Shown here: piece after piece, positions 32,022 through 37,054 of the stretch
Layout: the number at the start of each line of letters is the position of its first letter
Numbering within the stretch: position 1 is the first letter of the stretch
Program-made: the position numbers and the translations under genes
NCBI GenBank assembly: GCA_900762245.1
Contig: CAAFFR010000008.1
Coordinates: 1-37,054, forward strand
From: an uncultured Oscillospiraceae bacterium
GTDB lineage: Bacteria; Bacillota_A; Clostridia; Oscillospirales; Oscillospiraceae
Direction of reading: 5' to 3'
Length of the DNA stretch: 37,054 nt
Notes under the pieces: generated by a model
The model's database searches: none
Seen by the model: the letters and a program-made list of their open reading frames with translations, nothing else
Told to the model about the DNA's origin: nothing

Positions 32022-32243
32022 ATGGCAACAGAAAAAACTTACTATACCATTGACCCGGAGGGAAAGCTTACCTGCATGAAGTGCAAGGTGCCTCTCCGAA
32101 AGGGTAATGCGAAATTTATGTATCTGGACAACGGTTTCCCTGTGGAACTGCCGGTGTGTCCAAAGTGCGGCTTCGTCTATGTCCCTGAGGAACTGGCCCT
32201 GGGCAAGGTGCTTTCTGTGGAGAAAGCCCTGGAGGATAAGTGA
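32022..32243 (+). CDS. Four-Cys small redox or zinc-ribbon protein
   Basis: A 73-residue protein with two CxxC knuckles, C18-x2-C21 (LTCMKC) and C46-x2-C49 (PVCPKCG), as in zinc ribbons or rubredoxin-like proteins. A conserved-looking FMYLDNGFPVELPVCPKCG core lies between. From memory this corresponds to the DVU_1557 family redox protein found beside Mop in Desulfovibrio. Start ATG at 32022 with GAGGAGA upstream; an earlier frame start lies in the repeat. It overlaps the next gene by one base (TGATG). Confidence 0.8.
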   Translation: MATEKTYYTIDPEGKLTCMKCKVPLRKGNAKFMYLDNGFPVELPVCPKCGFVYVPEELALGKVLSVEKALEDK

Positions 32244-32758
32244 TGTTGGGGCATCCCGGCGGCGAGCAGCATAGCCGCTATCTGATCGAACTGGCTTTCC
32301 TGGAAAAAGGAACGAAATGGCTGGATATGGGTGCCGGTGACGGCAGTGCTGTTCGGCTGCTGCGAAGTCTGGGCTACTCGGTAGAAGGTATCGACCTGGA
32401 ACCCAGAGGCAAAGATGTGCAGCGGGGAAACTATCTGGAAGCCCCCTGGCAGGATGATTTCTTTGACGGAATCATCAGCCAGTGCAGCTTCTATGTATCG
32501 GGAGATGTACCCGGCGCACTGAAAGAAGCTGCAAGACTTCTGCACAAGGGCGGTAAGCTGGTATTTTCTGATGTGACGGAAAATGTAGTGGAACTACTGA
32601 ACTGCTGCCGTAAAGCGGGCTTCTCTGTACGGCATCTGGAAGACCTTACCGAGCAGTGGAAGGAATATTACCTGGAAGCCCTGTGGAAAGAGGATAATGT
32701 GTGCCTGCCCCAGGGAAAGAAGTTCAGTTACGTACTCTTTGTTTGCGAGAGGATGTGA
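32243..32758 (+). CDS. Class I SAM-dependent methyltransferase (DVU_1556-like)
   Basis: A 171-residue small Rossmann methyltransferase. Motif I WLDMGAGDGSAVRLL (26-40), acidic residue in GIDLEP (49-54), a motif around FFDGIISQCSFY, and a post-motif GGKLVFSDVT strand. The N-terminal MLGHPGGEQHSRY and the short length are as I recall for the DVU_1556 family that accompanies Mop. It would methylate an unknown acceptor. The ATG overlaps the upstream stop (TGATG). Confidence 0.85.
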   Translation: MLGHPGGEQHSRYLIELAFLEKGTKWLDMGAGDGSAVRLLRSLGYSVEGIDLEPRGKDVQRGNYLEAPWQDDFFDGIISQCSFYVSGDVPGALKEAARLLHKGGKLVFSDVTENVVELLNCCRKAGFSVRHLEDLTEQWKEYYLEALWKEDNVCLPQGKKFSYVLFVCERM

Positions 32759-32762
32759 AACC

Positions 32763-33188
32763 ATGGATTTGGAAGAAAGAATCATGGAGTTAAGCCGCTA
32801 TGGCTATGCCTGCGGCCAGATTCTGGCCATTTTGCTGCTGGATACCATCGGTGAGGAAAATCCTGCCCTGGTGCGATGCATGCAGGGTCTCAACGGCGGC
32901 ATCGGCTCTTCCGGTGATGTCTGCGGATGTATGGCGGCAGGTTGCTGTCTGATCTCCTATTTCACAGGCAAGCCTGCTGATGATGAATTTGACAGTCCCC
33001 ACCACAAGGGTGCCATGGGCGAATTTACCCGGTGGTTCCACGAAGAAATGGAACTGGAATATATGGGTTACGACTGTAGCCAGATCGTGGGAACCAACCC
33101 CGCCAAGAAAGTGCAGTACTGTCCCGGAATCATTGCAGCTACTTACGAAAAATGTATGGAAATCTTAGAAAACCGAGGTCTCTTGTAA
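32763..33188 (+). CDS. C_GCAxxG_C_C family protein
   Basis: A 141-residue redox-type protein with the family Cys pattern: C17 (YACGQI), C39, C54-G-C56 in the GCMAAG segment, then C61-C62, and later C105 (DCSQIV), C120 and C131. Members are thought to bind a metal or Fe-S cluster, and the family is named after this pattern. The corresponding D. vulgaris gene is, from memory, DVU_1555, also near Mop. A GAGAGGATG site precedes the ATG. The stop overlaps the radical SAM start by one base. Confidence 0.87.
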   Translation: MDLEERIMELSRYGYACGQILAILLLDTIGEENPALVRCMQGLNGGIGSSGDVCGCMAAGCCLISYFTGKPADDEFDSPHHKGAMGEFTRWFHEEMELEYMGYDCSQIVGTNPAKKVQYCPGIIAATYEKCMEILENRGLL

Positions 33189-34504
33189 TGGAAATCGGAA
33201 AAACGATGTCGGTCTGCCCCGTCTGCCTGACCAAAATTCCGGCGAAAAAGGTAGTGGGAGAAGACGGCAATATCTATATGGAAAAGCACTGCTGGGAGCA
33301 TGGCAGCTTCAGGACTCTGATTTGGGAAGGGGATCAGGAAAGTTATTCTGCATGGGCTGAGGGTGATGCCGATGGAATCGTGACTCCAGTCCGGGCACAG
33401 CCGGTGGAAAAGGGCTGCCCCTATGACTGCGGCCTGTGCCAGAGTCATGAGCGGGACGGCTGCTGCGTGCTGCTGGAATTAACGAATCGGTGCAATCTGA
33501 AATGCCCGGTGTGCTTTGCTTCCGCCGGTGACCAGAAAGCCCATGACCTCTCTCTGGAAGAAATCGAAAAACAGTATGACCTCCTCATGGAACGGGGCGG
33601 CCCCTTCAATATCCAGCTTTCCGGCGGCGAACCTACTATGCGAAATGATCTGGATCAGATCATCGCCCTGGGCAGGGAAAAAGGCTTTTCCTTCTTCCAG
33701 CTGAACACCAATGGTGTGCGCATTGCGAAGGAAGAAGGTTACGCGGAACATCTGAAGCAGGCCGGTGTCAGCGTGGCTTTCCTGCAGTTTGACGGTCTGA
33801 CAAATGATATTTACCGTACGCTTCGGGGTGCTGACTTGCTGGAAGTGAAAATCAAGGCCATCGACAACTGCGAGGCGGCGGGAATCCCTGTGGTTCTGGT
33901 GCCTACGGTAGCTCCCGGGGTCAATGACCACGCTCTCGGTGATATCCTGAAATTCGCTTTGTCCCGTGCACCCCATGTCCGGGGCGTTCACATCCAGCCC
34001 ATTTCCTACTTTGGCCGCTGCGGTCTGGAAGCTCCGGAAGTCCGACTGACCATCCCGGCTGTGCTGCGGCGGATTGAAGAGCAGACAGAAGGGCTGATGA
34101 AAGTCACGGACTTTGGTGGCGGCGGTGCGGAGAGTCCTTATTGCTCTTTCCATGCCAGCTTCATGCGAAAGAAAGACGGCTCCATCAAGGCGCTGCCACG
34201 GCGAAGAAGCCAGTGCTGCTGTGTCAAATCCAGCGAAGCCCGGGACTTTGTTTCCCAGCAGTGGAGCGGCAAAGCTTACGGCTGTGACGGAGATGAAGCC
34301 ACCTCTTCGCTGGATGCTTTCCTGCAGCAGACTGTTGAGAACACTTTCACAGTTTCCGGAATGGTATTCCAGGATGCTTATAATTTAGACCTGGACCGCC
34401 TGCGCCGATGCTATATCTGCGAAGTGGACACAGATAAGGGCATGGTGCCGTTCTGCGCCTACAATCTGACGGATATCCACGGACGTGCCCTGTATAGAAG
34501 ATGA
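33188..34504 (+). CDS. Radical SAM enzyme of the Tes/MJ0619-like type
   Basis: A 438-residue radical SAM protein. The cluster motif CNLKCPVC (C102, C106, C109) binds the 4Fe-4S used to cleave S-adenosylmethionine, and the SGGEPTMR motif follows at about 137-144. Unlike minimal radical SAM enzymes it has an extra Cys-rich N-terminus (CPVC at 10-13, C35, then CPYDCGLC at 77-84). A C-terminal Cys cluster (QCCC, GCDGDE, CYIC, FCAYN) suggests auxiliary Fe-S clusters. This layout resembles the MJ0619/tetraether-synthase (Tes) family, which makes C-C bonds or methylates. Substrate unknown. Start overlaps the upstream stop (TAATG). Confidence 0.87.
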   Translation: MEIGKTMSVCPVCLTKIPAKKVVGEDGNIYMEKHCWEHGSFRTLIWEGDQESYSAWAEGDADGIVTPVRAQPVEKGCPYDCGLCQSHERDGCCVLLELTNRCNLKCPVCFASAGDQKAHDLSLEEIEKQYDLLMERGGPFNIQLSGGEPTMRNDLDQIIALGREKGFSFFQLNTNGVRIAKEEGYAEHLKQAGVSVAFLQFDGLTNDIYRTLRGADLLEVKIKAIDNCEAAGIPVVLVPTVAPGVNDHALGDILKFALSRAPHVRGVHIQPISYFGRCGLEAPEVRLTIPAVLRRIEEQTEGLMKVTDFGGGGAESPYCSFHASFMRKKDGSIKALPRRRSQCCCVKSSEARDFVSQQWSGKAYGCDGDEATSSLDAFLQQTVENTFTVSGMVFQDAYNLDLDRLRRCYICEVDTDKGMVPFCAYNLTDIHGRALYRR

Positions 34505-35709
34505 GACGAACAAATTTAGAAAATTGGATCGAGAAAATAGAAAAAATCCCCAATCTGACCCGGGAAGCCTTGGAAGTGCTGCAGCTGCAGCGGCTGAATG
34601 AGACCCTTGCCCGCGTGAAGGCGAGAGAAGGCTTTTACAAGGACTATCCTGAAAAACTGGAATCTCTTTCTGAGCTGTGCAAACTCCCGTTCACCACCGC
34701 AGAGGACCTGTCAGCCTTCCCGGGAAAGTTTCTGCTGACTTCCCAGAGCGAGGTGAGCCGTGTGATCTCCGGAGCTACCTCCGGCACCACAGGTCCTGCC
34801 AAACGGGTGTTTTATACGGAAACTGATACAGCGCATACCGTGGGCTTTTTCGCTGCGGGCATTTCGGAAATGCTGCAGGCAGGGGAGAAGTGCTTTATTG
34901 CTTTTCCTTTTACCGGCCCTTTCGGCCTTGGAGATTTGATTGCCCAAGCTGTGGAGCGGTTGGGGGGCATCCCCATTCGGGCAGGCTTTGGGCAGACATT
35001 CGGTGAAATGCTTGCCCTGATAAAAGAAACTCAGCCGGAAACCTATATCGGTTTTCCGGTAACGCTGCTGAGCCTTGCCCGAATGTATGGAGAAAAATTC
35101 CCGGTCAAAAGGGCACTGGTGTCCGGTGATGCCTGCCCGAAGGGCGTCATGGAAGAACTGGAAAAGGTATTGGGGAACAAACTCTATCCCCACTACGGCA
35201 GTCGGGAATGCGGTTTGGGCGGTGCGGTGACCTGCCCGGCCTTTGAAGGGATGCACTTGCGGGAGAATCATATCATTCCCGAAATCATAGATGAACATGG
35301 CAATGTACTGCCGGATGGGGAATACGGTGAACTGGTACTTACCACCATCGGAAGCGATGCCATGCCGCTGATTCGTTACCGGACGGGAGATTATACCCGC
35401 ATCCTGCCGCCATGCTCTTGCGCAGGTGTGACAAAACGCATCGATACTGTTTCCCGCCGGGAGGAAGTATTTTCTATAGAGACGCTGGACAGCAGGTTGT
35501 TTCAGTTTCCCTGGCTTGTGGACTATCGGGCATACTATGATGGGATACTGCATCTGGATTGTTTTTGTCTGGAGCAGCAGTCTGCGGAACAGGTCCGGGT
35601 TTCTGTGCAAAAACAGTTTCCGCAGATAAATGCAGAGATATCCATGACCACAGTTATGTTGGAATATCGTCCGGCGTATTTGGGAAAACGTCATGTTATC
35701 CGGGTCTAA
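34501..35709 (+). CDS. AMP-dependent CoA ligase, PaaK-like (DVU_1553-like)
   Basis: A 402-residue adenylate-forming enzyme. The ATP-binding motif TSGTTGPAKR (93-102), a YGSRECGLGG segment (about 234-243) and RYRTGDY (about 296-302) are those of phenylacetate-CoA ligase-like proteins. It would activate a carboxylic acid as an acyl-adenylate and pass it to CoA or another nucleophile. In this operon the acid could be the product of the aldehyde oxidoreductase, a direct link from aldehyde to acyl-CoA. The ATGA overlap couples it to the radical SAM gene. It is the last gene of the operon, followed by a terminator. Confidence 0.88.
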   Translation: MRRTNLENWIEKIEKIPNLTREALEVLQLQRLNETLARVKAREGFYKDYPEKLESLSELCKLPFTTAEDLSAFPGKFLLTSQSEVSRVISGATSGTTGPAKRVFYTETDTAHTVGFFAAGISEMLQAGEKCFIAFPFTGPFGLGDLIAQAVERLGGIPIRAGFGQTFGEMLALIKETQPETYIGFPVTLLSLARMYGEKFPVKRALVSGDACPKGVMEELEKVLGNKLYPHYGSRECGLGGAVTCPAFEGMHLRENHIIPEIIDEHGNVLPDGEYGELVLTTIGSDAMPLIRYRTGDYTRILPPCSCAGVTKRIDTVSRREEVFSIETLDSRLFQFPWLVDYRAYYDGILHLDCFCLEQQSAEQVRVSVQKQFPQINAEISMTTVMLEYRPAYLGKRHVIRV

Positions 35710-35759
35710 GGGATTGCTAAAAGGGAGAATCCCCTGGAAAAGTTCCGTAAATGCTTATT

Positions 35760-35799
35760 TCAGCCATCGTCGTTTGAGAAATCGGCGATGGCTGATTTT
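35760..35799 (+). terminator. Terminator of the hydroxylase operon
   Basis: A 13-bp stem with one wobble pair (35760-35772 with 35783-35795), 10-base loop and short T-run. Confidence 0.85.
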
Positions 35800-35802
35800 C
35801 TC

Positions 35803-35831
35803 TTGACGAAATCGTAAATACATTCTACAAT
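35803..35831 (+). promoter_or_regulatory. Sigma-A promoter of the chromate transporter pair
   Basis: TTGACG at 35803-35808, a 17-bp spacer and TACAAT at 35826-35831, directly after the previous operon's terminator. Confidence 0.72.
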
Positions 35832-35871
35832 TAGGTAAATGCAGTTGCGTATTCCAAAAGGAGGAAGCGAT

Positions 35872-36450
35872 ATGAATATATTGCTCGCATTGTTTCTGAC
35901 CTTTGCCAAGATAGGGCTGTTTACCTTTGGCGGCGGTTATGCCATGATTTTCATGATTGAAAATGTCTGCGTGGAGAAAAAGCAATGGATTACCCATGAC
36001 GAAATGATGGAAATTACAGTCATAGCGGAATCAACTCCGGGCCCCATTGCAATCAATGCGGCTACCTATGTGGGGTATAAGCGGGCGGGAATCTGGGGTT
36101 CTGTATGGGCTACCATTGGGGTTGTGCTGCCTTCTTTTGTGATCATTTACCTGATTTCTTCAGTGCTGGACAATTTTCTGGAGATTGTTTGGATAGCCAA
36201 TGCCTTTCGGGGAATCAAAATTGGCGTTGGTCTTTTGATTTTGAATGTGGCGATCCAAATGCTGAAAAAAATGAAACCCATGCCTCTGCCGAGAATCATA
36301 GCAGCTTGTTCCTTTGCGGCGATGCTGGTGATCAACTTCCTTTCTTTAAAGATTTCCTCCATTACACTGCTCTTGCTGGCCGGAACAGTCAGTCTTGCAA
36401 TTTTTCTGAGAAAAATCAGAAAGGAAGAACAGAAAAATGATCTATCTTAA
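35872..36450 (+). CDS. chrA: Chromate transporter (short CHR domain), first of a pair
   Basis: A 192-residue membrane protein with one CHR domain: LFTFGGGYAMIFMIE (about 15-29), ITVIAESTPGPIAINAATYVGYK (core ESTPGPIAINAATY, about 56-69), and several hydrophobic helices. Short CHR proteins work as pairs (like YwrA/YwrB); the family moves chromate and perhaps sulfate or other oxyanions. An AAAGGAGG site precedes the ATG at 35872; the frame's upstream starts lack one. The 3' end overlaps the second CHR gene by 14 bases. Confidence 0.9.
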   Translation: MNILLALFLTFAKIGLFTFGGGYAMIFMIENVCVEKKQWITHDEMMEITVIAESTPGPIAINAATYVGYKRAGIWGSVWATIGVVLPSFVIIYLISSVLDNFLEIVWIANAFRGIKIGVGLLILNVAIQMLKKMKPMPLPRIIAACSFAAMLVINFLSLKISSITLLLLAGTVSLAIFLRKIRKEEQKNDLS

Positions 36451-37000
36451 GCTTTTTTGGGATTTTTTTAAAGTCAGTTGTTTTACCTTTGGCGGTGCTT
36501 ATGGAGCCATTCCTCTGATTCGTGACATGGTTTTGCGGAACGGGTGGCTTAATGAAGAAAGACTAACCTATATGATAGCTGTCAGCGAGTCTACGCCCGG
36601 CCCAATCATGGTGAATCTGGCTACATATGTAGGTGGTGATCAGGCGGGTTTTTGGGGAAGTCTGATTGCTACTGTGGGTGTAGTTTTGCCAGCGTATCTC
36701 ATCATTCTTCTGGTCGTCGGCATCATGAAAAATGCCGTAAAAAACAAATATGTACAGGCGGTCCTGCGGGGTCTGAAACCCTGTGTGGTGGGGATTGTGC
36801 TGGCCACAGGTGTGTACATGGTGATCCATAATATTTTTCCAATGTCTGGTGGTATTGCGTTCCGTATTCCTGATATGATCATTACTGGCATTCTGACAAC
36901 TATTATGGTTTGCTGGCCCAAAGTGGGAAAGAAGAAACTGTCACCCATCGCTCTGATTCTTTGCTCTGCGGCTTTAGGCGTCATTGTGTTCGGTATATAG
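36437..37000 (+). CDS. chrA: Chromate transporter (short CHR domain), second of a pair
   Basis: A 187-residue membrane protein homologous to its neighbour: CFTFGGAYGAIPLIRDMV (core FTFGGAYGAIPLI, about 15-27) and VSESTPGPIMVNLATYVG (about 52-69). The two short proteins presumably form the heterodimer that a long ChrA makes in one chain. Start overlaps the first gene by 14 bases, with a GGAAGAACAG region as a weak ribosome site, consistent with coupling. Confidence 0.9.
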   Translation: MIYLKLFWDFFKVSCFTFGGAYGAIPLIRDMVLRNGWLNEERLTYMIAVSESTPGPIMVNLATYVGGDQAGFWGSLIATVGVVLPAYLIILLVVGIMKNAVKNKYVQAVLRGLKPCVVGIVLATGVYMVIHNIFPMSGGIAFRIPDMIITGILTTIMVCWPKVGKKKLSPIALILCSAALGVIVFGI

Positions 37001-37030
37001 CTGTGCCGGACTTTTTCTATACGGATAAAC

Positions 37031-37054
37031 AAAAGCAGGCAGCCCTTTGCGGCT
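37031..37054 (+). terminator. Truncated probable terminator at the window edge
   Basis: AAAAGCAGGCAGCC followed by CTTTGC and GGCT looks like the 5' arm, loop and first four bases of the 3' arm of a stem cut by the window end. Confidence 0.4.

Noticed and set aside
36437..37000. CHR pair as the molybdate importer of the Mop system
   Set aside because: The pair has its own promoter after a strong terminator, and the CHR family is not established for molybdate; the FecCD importer is a better candidate.
1..37054. CRISPR array, tRNA, rRNA, IS element or prophage
   Set aside because: No regularly spaced direct repeats, tRNA-like cloverleaf, transposase, integrase or phage structural genes were seen on either strand.

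Overview
The window looks like a chromosome segment of a moderately GC-rich Clostridia bacterium, most likely of the Oscillospiraceae/Ruminococcaceae type. The basis is Gram-positive style AGGAGG ribosome sites, sigma-A promoters (TTGACA/TATAAT, several with an extended TGn -10), TTG and GTG starts, DUF896 and YlmH-like proteins, a SPOCS/LysM spore-type protein, and short palindromic intergenic repeats. No phage, plasmid, IS, CRISPR, rRNA or tRNA gene was seen. The assignment rests on gene content only.

Layout. 1-4.1 kb: a hairpin-rich repeat block, a minus-strand ylmH-like/DUF896 pair, and two overlapping flavoprotein genes on the plus strand. 4.1-7.8 kb: CPBP membrane protease, DUF1294 protein, small lipoprotein, WYL regulator and endonuclease IV (nfo). 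7.8-11.0 kb: a cell-wall pair, an FHA-SEDS fusion overlapping a penicillin-binding transpeptidase. 11.0-16.2 kb: a complete branched-chain amino acid ABC importer (binding protein, livH, livM, livG, livF). It is preceded by a strong promoter, a 54-residue Val/Leu/Ile-rich leader ORF and a terminator that has a competing antiterminator pairing, which is the layout of a translational attenuator. 16.2-18.0 kb: a small Cys-rich membrane protein and a SPOCS/LysM protein, each behind a sigma-E-like promoter match. 18.1-19.0 kb: an aldose 1-epimerase family enzyme.

19.0-35.7 kb is the most interesting part: two gene blocks around a molybdenum hydroxylase. The minus-strand operon (read 25156 to 19065) has an NTP-transferase fused to a ModE-like helix-turn-helix, a histidine phosphatase, an XdhC-like protein, a DUF364 protein, and a FecCD-type ABC importer (permease, ATPase, binding lipoprotein). 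The plus-strand operon (26457 to 35709) has a small unknown protein, a Desulfovibrio Mop-type aldehyde oxidoreductase with both [2Fe-2S] motifs and the catalytic Glu, an Fe-S/CCG electron-transfer-like protein, a four-Cys redox protein, a methyltransferase, a C_GCAxxG_C_C protein, a Tes/MJ0619-like radical SAM enzyme and an AMP-dependent CoA ligase. Between them lies a TylF-type methyltransferase with its own promoter and terminator. My reading is that the minus operon imports the metal and makes or inserts the cofactor, while the plus operon encodes the enzyme, its redox partner and an uncharacterised modification pathway. 35.8-37.0 kb: a pair of short chromate-transporter (CHR) proteins behind a new sigma-A promoter.
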